Assembly: GCF_000246855.1 (NCBI RefSeq)
Contig: NC_016609.1
Coordinates: 7,452,744 to 7,516,743, forward strand
Direction: 5' to 3'
Length of the DNA stretch: 64,000 bases
From: Niastella koreensis GR20-10
Lineage (GTDB): Bacteria; Bacteroidota; Bacteroidia; Chitinophagales; Chitinophagaceae
The notes under the pieces are model-generated. The model made no database searches and was not told where the DNA came from. It saw nothing but the letters and a program-made list of their open reading frames with translations. Made by a program: the position numbers and the translations under genes. Position 1 is the stretch's first letter, and each line of letters starts with the position of its first letter. Positions 17,690 through 27,475 of the stretch are shown here, one piece after another.

Positions 17690-17956
17690 GCATGGGCGGA
17701 TTTGTTTATTGTTCGGCCTGTGCATCCTGAGCAGGTTGGGATCCGGTAACTGGCATCCTGATAAACATCGGGCAAACGCTTAAAACTGAACTAATAAACG
17801 ACAAGAAACTCTCGCTAAAACAGTTTCCCAACGTTTACAGGTTCGGTTCAATATTATAGAGTCGGCGATAGTAACTACTATCAGCGATCTTCGTATTCTT
17901 CAGCGTCCGGAACTGCTCATCAACAAACCGATTTGAAAAATTAAAAGGAGGGCAGC
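17690..17956 (+). promoter_or_regulatory. Long metH 5' leader with competing hairpins
   Basis: About 265 nt without an ORF. The segment GGGATCC near 17740 can pair either with the upstream ATCCT (about 17727) or with a downstream GCATCC (about 17755), giving mutually exclusive hairpins. A second hairpin, GATAGT-AACT-ACTATC, is near 17868-17883. It ends in AAGGAGGGCAGC-ATG, an unusually strong Shine-Dalgarno site for this phylum. I do not recognise SAM-I, SAM-II or cobalamin riboswitch consensus sequences. Confidence 0.4.
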
Positions 17957-18997
17957 ATGAAAACAATACAACAGAGTCTTAAAGAACGTATCCTGATCAT
18001 CGATGGCGCCATGGGCACCATGATCCAACGGCATAAGTTAGAAGAAGCTGATTATCGTGGCGAGCGTTTTAAAGACTGGGCGAGTGACCTCAAAGGCAAT
18101 AATGACCTGCTGGTGCTTACTCAACCCGATATTATCAAAGGCATTCATAAATTATACCTCGCAGCCGGGGCTGATATTATTGAAACCAATACGTTCAATG
18201 CGCAGGTTATTTCGCTGGCAGATTACCACATGGAATCCCTGGCCTATGAGCTGAACGTTGCGGCTGCCAAAATTGCCAAAGAAGCTGTTGAGGAGTTTTT
18301 CTCCTCCCCCACCGGGGGAGGCCGGGAGGGGGCCAGTGGCCGGGATAGGGCCTACGTAGCCGGCGCAATCGGTCCGCTTAATAAAACCCTCTCTTTATCG
18401 CCCGATGTAAACAACCCCGGATACCGGGCCCTTACATTCGACGAGGCAGTGAGTGCTTATTACGAACAGGTAAAAGGACTGGTAGATGGCGGCGTTGACC
18501 TGCTGTTGATCGAAACCATTTTCGATACCCTGAATGCCAAAGCAGCCATTTATGCTATTAAAAAATATTTCGCTGATGTAAACAAGCCGGAAGTTCCCAT
18601 CATGATCAGTGGTACCATCACCGATGCATCGGGCCGTACCCTGAGCGGACAAACCCTGGAAGCCTTTTATACATCAGTAATGCATGCCAAACCACTTTCC
18701 ATTGGCCTGAACTGTGCGTTAGGCGCTTCGGAAATGCGGCCGCACATTGAGGAGTTAAGCCAGATCGCCTCCTGCTTTACCTCAGCTTATCCCAATGCAG
18801 GCTTACCCAACGCCATGGGTGAATATGATGAACAGCCTGAACAAACCGCTCACTTCCTGGAAGAATGGGCCCGTGAAGGTTTTGTCAATATTGTAGGTGG
18901 TTGTTGCGGTACTACCCCCGACCACATCAAACACATTGCCGATCATGTTCGCAACTTTAAACCACGACCATTACCGGTTTTGGAAACGGCGTTATAA
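17957..18997 (+). CDS. metH: Methionine synthase, homocysteine-binding subunit (MetH N-terminal half)
   Basis: 346 aa, equal to the first module of B12-dependent MetH: a TIM barrel that binds homocysteine through zinc. Seen: [26 protein letters not shown], the first zinc cysteine in [13 protein letters not shown] and the CC pair in [12 protein letters not shown]. The pterin, cobalamin and activation modules are in the next gene, 42 nt downstream; two-gene MetH is common in Bacteroidota. Strong Shine-Dalgarno AGGAGG. Residues 115-129 ([15 protein letters not shown]) interrupt the conserved order EAVEE...YVAGAIGP and are encoded by a palindromic repeat (18301-18332) inserted in frame. Confidence 0.95.
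   Translation: MKTIQQSLKERILIIDGAMGTMIQRHKLEEADYRGERFKDWASDLKGNNDLLVLTQPDIIKGIHKLYLAAGADIIETNTFNAQVISLADYHMESLAYELNVAAAKIAKEAVEEFFSSPTGGGREGASGRDRAYVAGAIGPLNKTLSLSPDVNNPGYRALTFDEAVSAYYEQVKGLVDGGVDLLLIETIFDTLNAKAAIYAIKKYFADVNKPEVPIMISGTITDASGRTLSGQTLEAFYTSVMHAKPLSIGLNCALGASEMRPHIEELSQIASCFTSAYPNAGLPNAMGEYDEQPEQTAHFLEEWAREGFVNIVGGCCGTTPDHIKHIADHVRNFKPRPLPVLETAL
18301..18332 (+). repeat. GC-rich palindromic repeat inside metH
   Basis: CCTCCCCC (18304-18311), loop ACC, GGGGGAGG (18315-18322), followed by CCGGGAGGGGG. An extragenic-type palindrome that here lies within coding sequence and keeps the frame. Confidence 0.65.
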
Positions 18998-19039
18998 GAT
19001 CATAAATTTTGAAAAACTATTTGTAAGGTAAAACAGCAT

Positions 19040-21751
19040 ATGTCAGCTAACTTTTCGATAAAACCATACTTGCGGCTTTCGGGGTTAGAACCCCTGGTTA
19101 TTCGTCCTGAAACAAACTTTGTAAACGTAGGGGAACGTACCAACGTAACCGGTTCAAAAAAGTTTGCCCGTCTTATCAGGGAAAACAAGTATGAAGAAGC
19201 GCTTAGCGTAGCCCGCCAACAGGTAGAAAGCGGCGCCCAGGTACTGGACGTAAACATGGACGATGCCCTGCTGGATGGCGTAAAGGCCATGACCACCTTC
19301 CTGAACCTGCTGCAAAGCGAACCCGATATTGCCAAGATCCCTGTAATGATCGACAGCTCTAAATTCGAGATCATTGAAGCAGGCTTAAAATGTGTTCAGG
19401 GTAAATGTATCGTGAACTCTATTTCCATGAAAGAGGGAATAGAAAAGTTCAAACGCGAAGCGAATATCTGTAAGCTGTATGGCGCCTCGGTAGTGGTGAT
19501 GGCGTTTGATGAAAACGGCCAGGCCGATACGCTGCAACGCCGGGTTGACATTTGCGAAAAGGCTTACAAGATCCTCACAGAAGAAGTAGGGTACGATCCT
19601 CAGGATATCATTTTTGACCCCAACATATTTGCAGTAGCAACCGGTATTGAAGAGCACAATAATTACGCCGTTGACTTTATTGAAGCTACCCGCATTATTA
19701 AACAAAAAATGCCCCTTGCCAAAATCAGTGGTGGGGTAAGTAATATTTCCTTCTCCTTCCGCGGTAATGAACCCGTGCGCGAGGCCATGCACTCCGTGTT
19801 CCTGTACCATACCATTAAAGCTGGTATGGATATGGGCATTGTTAACGCAGGCCAGCTGGTGGTATATGATGAAATTGAGCCGCAGTTACGCGAGCTGTGT
19901 GAAGATGTGATCCAGAACCGCCGGGAAGATGCTACCGATCGCCTGATTGCCTTTGCTGAAACGGTAAAAGCAAAAGACAAGACCGAAGTTAAGAACGAAG
20001 CCTGGCGCAGCAACTCTGTAGAAGAACGCCTTAAACATGCGCTTGTAAACGGCATTACAGACTATATAGACCAGGATACGGAAGAAGCCAGGCAGAAATA
20101 CCCCAAACCGCTCGACGTCATTGAAGGACCTCTTATGAACGGCATGAACGTGGTGGGTGACCTCTTCGGCAGTGGTAAAATGTTCCTGCCGCAGGTGGTA
20201 AAAAGTGCGCGGGTGATGAAAAAATCAGTGGCCATTCTTACCCCGTTTATTGAAGAAGAAAAGGAAAGATTGCGCGCCGCGGGCGGAGAGAGCCAGGCCT
20301 CAGGGGCAGCCAAAATTCTGTTGGCTACCGTTAAAGGCGATGTACACGATATTGGAAAAAATATTGTAGGAGTTGTACTGGGTTGTAATGGCTACGACAT
20401 TATTGACCTGGGTGTGATGGTACCGGCCGATAAAATACTGGAGACAGCACAAAAGGAAAAAGTAGATATTATTGGGTTAAGCGGTCTTATTACCCCCTCA
20501 CTCGATGAAATGGTGCATGTGGCCCATGAAATGAAACGGCGCAACATGAACCAGCCCCTGCTGATCGGCGGCGCTACTACCTCCCGCATGCATACGGCCG
20601 TTAAAATAGCCCCTCAATACGAAAATGGAGTAGTGCACGTGCTGGATGCATCCAGAAGCGTTACTGTAGCCGGTTCCTTATTAAGCAAAGAACAAAAACC
20701 TGAATACCTGGCAAATGTTGGGAGGGAATACCAAAAGCTGCGTGAAGATTTTGGCAGCAAGAAAACCGCCAAGCAATACCTGAAATTCGGGGAAGCCCAG
20801 GAAAATAAAGTAGCCATTGACTGGAGCAGTTTTAAGCCAACCGTTCCACAGTTCACCGGCACCCGTATATTTGATAACTTCGATCTGAATGAACTCGTAG
20901 ACTATATCGACTGGGGTCCCTTCTTTATTGCCTGGGAGTTACATGGTAAGTTCCCGGCTATTTTACAGGACGAAAAAGTAGGAAAAGAAGCTATCAAACT
21001 GTTTGAGGATGCCAATCAGCTGCTTAAAACCATCATTAAAGAAAAATGGTTAACGGCCCGCGGGGTTATCGGTTTCTGGCAGGCAGCAGGTGATGGAAAA
21101 GATTCCACCTTAATTTATGATGACAATGGCGCAGAAATAGCCCGCCTGGAGCATTTGCGCCAACAGAATAAAAAGGCCGCAGGGCAGCCTAACTTCTCAT
21201 TATCCGATTTTATTAAACCAGGTAATGGTAAGGCCACAGATTACCTGGGCGCTTTTGCAGTAACCATCCAGGGTATAGAACCTCACATTAAAAAGTTCAT
21301 AGAAAATCACGACGACTACAACAAAATCATGTTACAGGTGTTAGCTGATAGGCTTGCCGAAGCCTTTGCAGAACTGTTACATGAAAAAGTGCGGAAGGAT
21401 TTCTGGGGCTATGCCAAAGAGGAGCATTTCAGCAATGAAGAGCTGATAAAAGAATCATACTCAGGCATCAGGCCGGCGCCGGGTTATCCTGCCTGTCCCG
21501 ATCATACGGAGAAATATAAGTTATTCGATTTACTGGGTGGTGAGCAGGCAACGCAAATTACATTAACAGAATCGCTTGCAATGTACCCTGCCTCTTCCAT
21601 TTGCGGCTGGTATTTTGGCCATCCACAAAGCCAGTATTTTGGTTTAGGCAAGATCCAGAAAGACCAGGTTGAAGACTACGCCAGCCGTAAAAACATGCAG
21701 GTTGAAGAGGTAGAACGCTGGCTGCGCCCGGTTCTGGAGTACGATGTGTAA
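19040..21751 (+). CDS. metH: Methionine synthase, pterin/cobalamin/activation subunit (MetH C-terminal part)
   Basis: 903 aa. Order: pterin-binding barrel (about 15-280; [28 protein letters not shown]), four-helix cap (about 340-420), B12-binding Rossmann domain with the base-off histidine motif [10 protein letters not shown] and the [13 protein letters not shown] / [16 protein letters not shown] loops, and the SAM-binding reactivation domain ([15 protein letters not shown], near 815). It transfers the methyl of 5-methyl-THF to homocysteine together with the preceding gene product. All modules except the homocysteine barrel are present, so the two genes together make one full MetH. Confidence 0.96.
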   Translation: MSANFSIKPYLRLSGLEPLVIRPETNFVNVGERTNVTGSKKFARLIRENKYEEALSVARQQVESGAQVLDVNMDDALLDGVKAMTTFLNLLQSEPDIAKIPVMIDSSKFEIIEAGLKCVQGKCIVNSISMKEGIEKFKREANICKLYGASVVVMAFDENGQADTLQRRVDICEKAYKILTEEVGYDPQDIIFDPNIFAVATGIEEHNNYAVDFIEATRIIKQKMPLAKISGGVSNISFSFRGNEPVREAMHSVFLYHTIKAGMDMGIVNAGQLVVYDEIEPQLRELCEDVIQNRREDATDRLIAFAETVKAKDKTEVKNEAWRSNSVEERLKHALVNGITDYIDQDTEEARQKYPKPLDVIEGPLMNGMNVVGDLFGSGKMFLPQVVKSARVMKKSVAILTPFIEEEKERLRAAGGESQASGAAKILLATVKGDVHDIGKNIVGVVLGCNGYDIIDLGVMVPADKILETAQKEKVDIIGLSGLITPSLDEMVHVAHEMKRRNMNQPLLIGGATTSRMHTAVKIAPQYENGVVHVLDASRSVTVAGSLLSKEQKPEYLANVGREYQKLREDFGSKKTAKQYLKFGEAQENKVAIDWSSFKPTVPQFTGTRIFDNFDLNELVDYIDWGPFFIAWELHGKFPAILQDEKVGKEAIKLFEDANQLLKTIIKEKWLTARGVIGFWQAAGDGKDSTLIYDDNGAEIARLEHLRQQNKKAAGQPNFSLSDFIKPGNGKATDYLGAFAVTIQGIEPHIKKFIENHDDYNKIMLQVLADRLAEAFAELLHEKVRKDFWGYAKEEHFSNEELIKESYSGIRPAPGYPACPDHTEKYKLFDLLGGEQATQITLTESLAMYPASSICGWYFGHPQSQYFGLGKIQKDQVEDYASRKNMQVEEVERWLRPVLEYDV

Positions 21752-21837
21752 TATTTTGTAGCTCTTAATTCACAATATTAAAATAAGCATATTCGTTTGG
21801 ACAACGTTCCCTTGAAAATGCCTTTAACTGTAGCGTA

Positions 21838-22656
21838 ATGAGAAAATTCAGTAGAAGTGCTATTGTGGCAATAGCAACATTGATCGTGCCTTTTTTTGCA
21901 GCAGCTCAATCCAAATATCAGTATCCTAAACGTAAGGGGGAGTTATATTTCTCCTGGGGATATAATACAGAATGGTACACACATAGTAACATTCGTGTTA
22001 ACCAGCCTGAGCTTGGTAACTACTACCTTTTTAATCACGTAAAGGCTCACGACCATGAAGGTTGGAATGAAGGCCTGTTTAAAAAGGCCCTTACCATACC
22101 TCAGTACAACTACCGTCTTGGCTATATCTTCAACCAGGAAAAAGGACTGGGCTTTGAAATCAACTTCGATCACACCAAGTATATTTTTGCCGATCAGAAC
22201 GTTCGCATTACCGGTAAAATGGGCGCCAACAAAGGTGTTGATACCACTGTGGCATTCAATGCAGCCAATGGATTTTATTATTATCTGAATAATGGGGCTA
22301 ACTTTTTACTGTTCAACTTCGTGAAACGCTGGCACCTGGAAAATGTAGCCCATAATAAAATAAGAATCGATGCCCTCGGGAAAGCGGGTATTGGTCCTGT
22401 TATCCCTCACGTAGACAACAGCCTTTTTGGTCAGAATAACGACCCTGATTTTCAGTTTGGCGGCTGGAACGTAGGAATTGAAGGCTGTATCAAAGCCACT
22501 TTCTTCAACACTGTTTACCTGGAATACTCAAACAAAATTGATTATGCCCGGTATTCACACCTGGCCGTTTATAAAGGCAGAGCCAGTCAGTCATTTGGCA
22601 CCTATGAAATGGTGTTAAGCCTTGGCATCGCAATTCCCTCTGGCAAAAAGATTTAA
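21838..22656 (+). CDS. Predicted outer-membrane beta-barrel protein
   Basis: 272 aa. Signal peptide MRKFSRSAIVAIATLIVPFFAAAQ, then alternating aromatic/polar strands (GELYFSWGYNTEWY, YNYRLGYIFNQ, GLGFEINFDHTKYIF, YLEYSNKIDYARY). It ends with SFGTYEMVLSLGIAIPSGKKI, a typical last strand. No enzyme motif. It is transcribed alone, with a bidirectional terminator after it. Function unknown. Confidence 0.7.
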   Translation: MRKFSRSAIVAIATLIVPFFAAAQSKYQYPKRKGELYFSWGYNTEWYTHSNIRVNQPELGNYYLFNHVKAHDHEGWNEGLFKKALTIPQYNYRLGYIFNQEKGLGFEINFDHTKYIFADQNVRITGKMGANKGVDTTVAFNAANGFYYYLNNGANFLLFNFVKRWHLENVAHNKIRIDALGKAGIGPVIPHVDNSLFGQNNDPDFQFGGWNVGIEGCIKATFFNTVYLEYSNKIDYARYSHLAVYKGRASQSFGTYEMVLSLGIAIPSGKKI

Positions 22657-22680
22657 AAGAGATCATACTTAACATAAGTT

Positions 22681-22717
22681 AAAAGGGGCAAAGCAGTAAT
22701 ACCGCTTTGCCCCTTTT
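22681..22717. terminator. Bidirectional terminator
   Basis: Perfect 14-bp stem AAAAGGGGCAAAGC/GCTTTGCCCCTTTT with a 9-nt loop between convergent genes. Confidence 0.9.
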
Positions 22718-22735
22718 GATTTATATACAACGCTG

Positions 22736-23485
22736 TTATCGCTTTTCAAACAACCACCAGAAACGTTTGCGGGATTTTACTTTATAGTTCTGGCTTATAT
22801 AGGTACGAATATGGTCCATGGCTTCATCTATGCTATCGGTTAACAAAACCAGTTTCATATCGTCGCGGCTAATGGTTCCCTGCAAGGCCATAAACTCGGC
22901 ATAATTCCACAAGTTGCTGTAGTATTCCTTACCAAACAAAACAATGGGGAACTGGGTAATGGTTTTTGTTTGTACCAGGGTTAAGGTTTCAAAAAACTCA
23001 TCCATGGTGCCAAACCCGCCCGGCATAATGATGAATGCATATGAATATTTAACCATCAGCACTTTGCGAACAAAGAAATGTTCGAATGTGATGGACTTGT
23101 TCATGTATTTGTTGGCCTGTTGTTCAAAAGGTAACTGAATGTTACAGCCAACAGAAGGCCCGCCATTTTCAAAAGCGCCGCGGTTGGCAGCTTCCATAAC
23201 ACCGGGTCCGCCCCCGGTCATAGTAGTAAAGCCAATTTCGGCAATGCGTTTTCCAAATTCCCGGGAAGCATCATAGTAAGGATGGTCTTCTTTAAACCGG
23301 GCCGACCCAAAAACGGTGATACAGGGTCCCACAAAGTGTAGTGTACGAAATCCTTTTATGAATTGTCTGAATACGCGCCAGGCAAAACCCAGCTCATAAC
23401 GTCGGCTTTTAGGCCCATCCAGATAAACCTGTTCTTTCGGTGGAATTATCGGTTCAATCTTTTTCTTTGCTGAAGCTGCTTCCAT
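22736..23485 (-). CDS. LOG family (TIGR00730-type) Rossmann protein
   Basis: 249 aa from ATG 23485 (MEAASAKKKIEPIIPPKEQ). The frame is open to 23533, but that would overlap the divergent xth gene. The family signatures are present: GSARFKEDHPYY, TGGGPGVMEAANRGAFENGG and MPGGFGTMDEFFETLTLVQT. LOG/YgdH-like proteins hydrolyse nucleoside 5'-monophosphates to ribose 5-phosphate and a base. The substrate here is not known. Confidence 0.9.
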   Translation of the reverse strand: MEAASAKKKIEPIIPPKEQVYLDGPKSRRYELGFAWRVFRQFIKGFRTLHFVGPCITVFGSARFKEDHPYYDASREFGKRIAEIGFTTMTGGGPGVMEAANRGAFENGGPSVGCNIQLPFEQQANKYMNKSITFEHFFVRKVLMVKYSYAFIIMPGGFGTMDEFFETLTLVQTKTITQFPIVLFGKEYYSNLWNYAEFMALQGTISRDDMKLVLLTDSIDEAMDHIRTYISQNYKVKSRKRFWWLFEKR

Positions 23486-23525
23486 ATCAATAGTGTAAAT
23501 TGCCAGCCAAATTAAACAAAAAAAC

Positions 23526-24299
23526 ATGCGCATTATTAGTTATAATGTGAATGGCATAAGAGCCGCCATGACCAAGGGTTTTTGCGATTGGTTAAAAACC
23601 GATCCGGCAGATATTATCTGTTTGCAGGAAACAAAAGCCACTAAAGACAATGTTAACCGCCAGCAGATCATCGATTGCGGTTACGAGGACTACTGGTTTT
23701 CGGCAACAAAAAAAGGATACAGTGGCGTGGCGGTGCTGACAAAAATAAAACCCGACAACGTTGAATACGGTAACCAACATGCTGTAAGTGATGATGAAGG
23801 CAGAGTTATACAACTTGATTTTGGTGACATCAGGCTTATAAACGCGTATTTTCCCTCTGGTACAACGGGCGATGTACGGCAAACATTCAAATACGAGTGG
23901 CTGAATGATTTTCATTCGTACCTGGAAACATTGAAAAAGAAATATCCCAACCTGATACTGTGCGGCGATTATAATATTGCACATACCGAACTGGATATTC
24001 ACGATCCCAAAGGGAATAAAAACACTTCGGGCTTTTTACCTGAGGAAAGAGCATGGATGGATCAATTTTTACAGAACGGCTGGATAGATACCTTCCGGGT
24101 TTTCCACAATGAACCACACCGGTACAGCTGGTGGAGCCAGCGTTTTCCCACGGTACGGGCGCAAAATAAAGGTTGGCGGCTCGACTATATTACCGCCACC
24201 GATCCCCTGCGCAGCCGGTTAAAAAGTGCAGACATTTACCACGATGTTAAACACAGCGACCACTGCCCTGTGTACCTTGAATTGACAAAAGTGCAATAA
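23526..24299 (+). CDS. xth: Exodeoxyribonuclease III / AP endonuclease
   Basis: 257 aa, the usual size for ExoIII. EEP-fold catalytic motifs in order: RIISYNVNGIRAAM (Asn), ICLQETK (metal-binding Glu), LINAYFPSG, LCGDYNIAHTELDIHDPK (Asp/Asn), GWRLDYI, and the terminal SDHCPVYLEL Asp-His. It cuts at abasic sites and degrades 3' ends in base-excision repair. It is divergent from the LOG gene with only about 40 bp between starts, so their promoters overlap. Confidence 0.95.
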   Translation: MRIISYNVNGIRAAMTKGFCDWLKTDPADIICLQETKATKDNVNRQQIIDCGYEDYWFSATKKGYSGVAVLTKIKPDNVEYGNQHAVSDDEGRVIQLDFGDIRLINAYFPSGTTGDVRQTFKYEWLNDFHSYLETLKKKYPNLILCGDYNIAHTELDIHDPKGNKNTSGFLPEERAWMDQFLQNGWIDTFRVFHNEPHRYSWWSQRFPTVRAQNKGWRLDYITATDPLRSRLKSADIYHDVKHSDHCPVYLELTKVQ

Positions 24300-24366
24300 A
24301 TGTAATTTTTACAGCTTATCTGCGTTTATCACAACACTATTAGCAGAATTTTGTTACACCATTACC

Positions 24367-24672
24367 ATGATCGTATTCAACAACACCATTAAGATCGATC
24401 CGTTCATAGAGGAAGCGTGGTTACAGTGGCTGATTCAGGAACACATACCCGAGATAATGGCATTAGGATTGTTTACAGAATGGAAAATGTTCAGGTTGCT
24501 GGAGCAGGATGATACAGAAGGCATGACCTTTGTTATACAATATTTCGCTCCTTCATTGGAGAATTACTATCAGTTTACAGAGGAGTTTGCACCAGCCCTG
24601 CAAAGGAGATCTTTCGATAAATGGGGCGATCGTTTCATTGCATTCCGTACTATAATGGAGGTTGTGCACTGA
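24367..24672 (+). CDS. DUF4286 family protein
   Basis: 101 aa. A compact alpha/beta protein of the ferredoxin-like type, matching the Bacteroidota DUF4286 pattern (MIVFNNTIKIDPFIEEAWLQWLIQEHIPEIMALGLFTEWK...). No signal, membrane segment or catalytic motif. It follows xth after 67 bp and may share its transcript. Function unknown. Confidence 0.8.
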   Translation: MIVFNNTIKIDPFIEEAWLQWLIQEHIPEIMALGLFTEWKMFRLLEQDDTEGMTFVIQYFAPSLENYYQFTEEFAPALQRRSFDKWGDRFIAFRTIMEVVH

Positions 24673-24902
24673 GTGTGGATAATAATATTTTAACAGCCAT
24701 CAGGCTAAATTTATTGTATATTCCACGAAACCCTTTACCGGCCAGCATTTCAGCGGATAATGCATGAAACATAAGGCCCTACAGCATTTCAGCGTGTAAC
24801 ATCAATTCACAAAACGTATTACAAAACATTTCAATTTGCTAAAAACCTTATCCCAAGCGGCTTTCAGCATTTTATCAAATGTTAATTTTTCGACCAAAAA
24901 AT

Positions 24903-24932
24903 TTTGTTTCAACCAAAAACCGGCTAAATTTG
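24903..24932 (+). promoter_or_regulatory. hup promoter
   Basis: TTTG 24903-24906, an 18-bp spacer and TAAATTTG 24925-24932: a near-consensus Bacteroidota promoter, fitting a highly expressed gene. Confidence 0.8.
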
Positions 24933-24961
24933 TCTCTGCATAATTTTTAAAAAATCACACT

Positions 24962-25231
24962 ATGAACAAAGCTGAATTAATTGCAAAACTTGCCGATGAT
25001 TCAGGCATTACTAAGACACAGGCTAATGCTGCTCTCGATTCTTTTATTGAAGCAGTTACTAAGACCTTAAAAGGTGGTGGTAAAGTTACCCTGGTTGGTT
25101 TTGGTACATTCTCTGTATCAAAAAGAGCAGCTCGCAATGGTCGTAATCCGCAAACCGGTGCTGTGATTAAGATTAAAGCTAAAAAAGTTGCCCGTTTCAA
25201 AGCTGGTAAAGAATTGCAGGCTAAATTATAA
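24962..25231 (+). CDS. hup: HU-family DNA-binding protein
   Basis: 89 aa. Classic HU: MNKAELIAKLADDSGITKTQANAALDSF at the N-terminus, GGGKVTLVGFGTFSVSKRAARNGRNPQTG for the beta arm, and a lysine-rich end (FKAGKELQAKL). It bends and compacts DNA as a dimer. Own strong promoter and terminator. Confidence 0.97.
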   Translation: MNKAELIAKLADDSGITKTQANAALDSFIEAVTKTLKGGGKVTLVGFGTFSVSKRAARNGRNPQTGAVIKIKAKKVARFKAGKELQAKL

Positions 25232-25249
25232 TTTCTGCCTAAAGCACGA

Positions 25250-25290
25250 AAGGCTCCGTTACTGCATGCGAAGTATCGGAGCTTTTTTTA
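25250..25290 (+). terminator. hup terminator
   Basis: GCTCCG (25253-25258) pairs with CGGAGC (25277-25282), followed by a run of seven T. Confidence 0.75.
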
Positions 25291-25296
25291 TTTTTG
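25289..25296 (+). promoter_or_regulatory. -7 box of the Thx gene
   Basis: TATTTTTG, overlapping the T-tract of the hup terminator. The start codon of Thx is 36 nt downstream. Confidence 0.5.
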
Positions 25297-25331
25297 CATT
25301 TCTAAACAATTCACTTTAATAAACACATAAC

Positions 25332-25442
25332 ATGGGTAGAGGAGATAAAAAAACGAAAAAAGGTAAAACCTTTAAAGGTTCATACGGAAAAAGCCGCCCT
25401 GCGCGGGTAAAAAAGGCTGTTGCCGCTGATAAAAAGAAGTAG
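25332..25442 (+). CDS. Small ribosomal subunit protein Thx
   Basis: 36 aa: MGRGDKKTKKGKTFKGSYG, then KSRPARVKKAVAADKKK. The GRGDKKTKKGK...GSYG pattern is that of the tiny, very basic 30S protein Thx (bTHX), which sits in the head of the 30S subunit in Thermus and Bacteroidota. Located right after hup, with its own -7 box. Confidence 0.88.
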   Translation: MGRGDKKTKKGKTFKGSYGKSRPARVKKAVAADKKK

Positions 25443-25448
25443 GCATTT

Positions 25449-25486
25449 GTTAACAGGTTAGCAAGCAAGCTTGTTAACCTGTTAAC
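25449..25486. terminator. Terminator between Thx and pdxH
   Basis: Perfect 12-bp arms GTTAACAGGTTA (25449-25460) and TAACCTGTTAAC (25475-25486) between convergent genes. Confidence 0.65.
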
Positions 25487-25505
25487 CTTTCAACCAGTTA
25501 ACTGA

Positions 25506-26150
25506 TTACGGCGCCAAACGCTCTATTTTCCACTCATTATTGCCTTCCAGGGTATATTGCAACCGGTCGTGCAAACGGCTGGGACGGCCCTGCCAGAACT
25601 CGATGGTAACAGGTTTTACCCGGTAACCTCCCCAGTGAGCCGGCCTTTTTAACGGTTTACCAGAGAAATCCTTAGCGTATGTTTTCTCCCTTTCCTGCAG
25701 CCATTCCCGGCTTATAATCACCTGGCTTTGCGGCGATGCCCAGGCCCCGATACGGCTGCCTTCAGGGCGACTGTTAAAATAAGCATCGCTTTCCACGTCA
25801 CTTACCTTTTCAACCAGTCCGGTAATGCGTACCTGCCGTTCCAGTTCTTTCCAGAAAAATACCAGGCATGCGCGTGGGTTTTCGGCCAGATGCATTCCTT
25901 TAAAGCTTTCATAATTGGTAAAAAACACAAACCCCCCGTCATCGAACCCTTTCAGCAGCACAATACGTGCAGCAGGAATGCCGTCTGCCGATGCGGTGGC
26001 CAGCGTCATGGCGTTTACTTCGTCAATTTCGCTGTGGATGGCTTCCTGCCACCAGTTGTTGAACTGGGCAATGGCATTCACATTTACATCTTTCTCCAGT
26101 AATGATTGTAACTTATAATCTTTACGTATATCAGCAATAGTAGATGACAT
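25506..26150 (-). CDS. pdxH: Pyridoxamine 5'-phosphate oxidase
   Basis: 214 aa, family-typical length. Seen: the FMN/substrate-binding ARIVLLKGFDDGGFVFFTNYES, RACLVFFWKELERQVRITG, YFNSRPEGSRIGAWASPQSQVI and the C-terminal dimerisation region (PVTIEFWQGRPSRLHDRLQY...WKIERLAP). It oxidises PNP/PMP to pyridoxal 5'-phosphate using FMN and oxygen. Transcribed alone. Confidence 0.96.
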   Translation of the reverse strand: MSSTIADIRKDYKLQSLLEKDVNVNAIAQFNNWWQEAIHSEIDEVNAMTLATASADGIPAARIVLLKGFDDGGFVFFTNYESFKGMHLAENPRACLVFFWKELERQVRITGLVEKVSDVESDAYFNSRPEGSRIGAWASPQSQVIISREWLQEREKTYAKDFSGKPLKRPAHWGGYRVKPVTIEFWQGRPSRLHDRLQYTLEGNNEWKIERLAP

Positions 26151-26244
26151 AGGCTTTATTTAATGGCACAAAGTTAATGGCATCTGAAATTAACCTCACT
26201 GATTTTGATCATACCTGTTTACAGATTAATTTAGGTCTCTTCGT

Positions 26245-27321
26245 ATGAGACACATATACATACTGTTATTTATACTTGGCAGTGTTACTACCACACTTGC
26301 CCAAACCAGTAAACCGGCCCCTGTTGTAACCCGTTATTACAATTTTACCGGCGCCATAGATAAATACCCGGTTACTTTTCACTTATACCGGGTCAATGAT
26401 AAGTTCAGTGGCTGTTACTATTACAACAGCTCCGAAGAAGCCATCGACATCTCCGGCAATATAAATAAGGACCGTTTTTTAGAGCTTGCCCATAGCGATG
26501 GAGAAGGAAATGCAACCGAAGTTTTATCGGGAAACTTCAAAGACAGCACCTTTTCAGGTACCTGGTCGTATAAAGGCAAGCTACTGGCTTTTCGCGTTAG
26601 CACTAAAAACAACAACAGCGGGCTGGCCTTTGATTATATCTACACGCAAGGGGAGAAAAAGTTGCCTAAAGCAGAATATGGCCGTGCCGAATTGAACTAT
26701 GAAGCGGCTGCGGTGTGGCCGGTCGCAGGTTCGCAACACCCGGCTGCCAACCTTATAAAGCAATTGATTGCCGCCGAATTTGATGAAAAAAGCAGCGGAG
26801 AGGAGATAGGGATGGTAATGATAAAACAGAAGAACGAAATACTGAACCCTGTTAGAAAAGAAGATGAGGCTATAACCTACGACCTGGAAAAAGAGGTGCA
26901 GGTAACCTACCTGAGCGAAAAACTGCTCACCCTGTCAGCCAGTACTTATATCGATGGTGGCGGAGCACACCCTAATCACTATACATTTTATCACTGTGTT
27001 GACCTTATTCACAACCGCAAGCTTACTATAACCGATATACTGGATACCGTAACCTGCCGGGCAATGTTACAAGCCCTGCTCGAAAAAAAGTTCCGCACAG
27101 TTAACCATTTAGGCAAAGAAGAAAAAATATCCGACTACCTGTTCTCCAACATCATTCCCGTTGGCCAGAATATTATGCTTACGTCAAAAGGCATAGGTTT
27201 TCATTACAATCCTTATGAAGTAGGCTCTTATGCACAGGGAGATGTGTATTTATATATTTCGTATAAGGAACTTGACAGTTGTTTAAAGCCGGAGTTTAAG
27301 CAGTTGATGGAGATGAATTAA
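26245..27321 (+). CDS. Exported DUF3298/RsiV-like domain protein
   Basis: 358 aa. Signal peptide MRHIYILLFILGSVTTTLAQ. The N-terminal half (25-150) is a beta-rich domain of repeated strands (YNFTGAIDKYPVTFHLYRVNDKFSGCYYYN). The C-terminal half carries the DUF3298-type region with LTLSASTYIDGGGAHPNHYTFYHCVDL and FHYNPYEVGSYAQGDVYLYISYKEL. That domain occurs in RsiV anti-sigma factors and many exported proteins. No membrane segment, so it is not an RsiV itself. Probably periplasmic or surface-associated. Confidence 0.75.
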   Translation: MRHIYILLFILGSVTTTLAQTSKPAPVVTRYYNFTGAIDKYPVTFHLYRVNDKFSGCYYYNSSEEAIDISGNINKDRFLELAHSDGEGNATEVLSGNFKDSTFSGTWSYKGKLLAFRVSTKNNNSGLAFDYIYTQGEKKLPKAEYGRAELNYEAAAVWPVAGSQHPAANLIKQLIAAEFDEKSSGEEIGMVMIKQKNEILNPVRKEDEAITYDLEKEVQVTYLSEKLLTLSASTYIDGGGAHPNHYTFYHCVDLIHNRKLTITDILDTVTCRAMLQALLEKKFRTVNHLGKEEKISDYLFSNIIPVGQNIMLTSKGIGFHYNPYEVGSYAQGDVYLYISYKELDSCLKPEFKQLMEMN

Positions 27322-27323
27322 TA

Positions 27324-27374
27324 TGTTGAATATCGAATTTTGAATATCGGATGTAGAAGTGAATACAAGGAAAT
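27324..27374 (+). repeat. Dispersed repeat copy B
   Basis: TGTTGAATATCGAA, a second TTGAATATCGG, then TGTAGAAGTGAATACAAGG. Matches copy A (16856-16885) in order and spacing of its blocks. The following 27375-27475 is A/G-rich and non-coding. Confidence 0.5.
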
Positions 27375-27475
27375 GAAAAATGAAGAATTAAAAATGAGGA
27401 ATGAGAAAGGTGAATACAGTTTACTCGGCGCTGCGGGAGCTTATGGCTTACAGCTTGGAGCCCGAGCTGTTCTCT

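Noticed and set aside
17690-17956. SAM-I, SAM-II or cobalamin riboswitch before metH
   Set aside because: I looked for the conserved cores (for example GCCACTG or the SAM-II GATAAA...GCTAAAA pattern) and did not find a convincing match.
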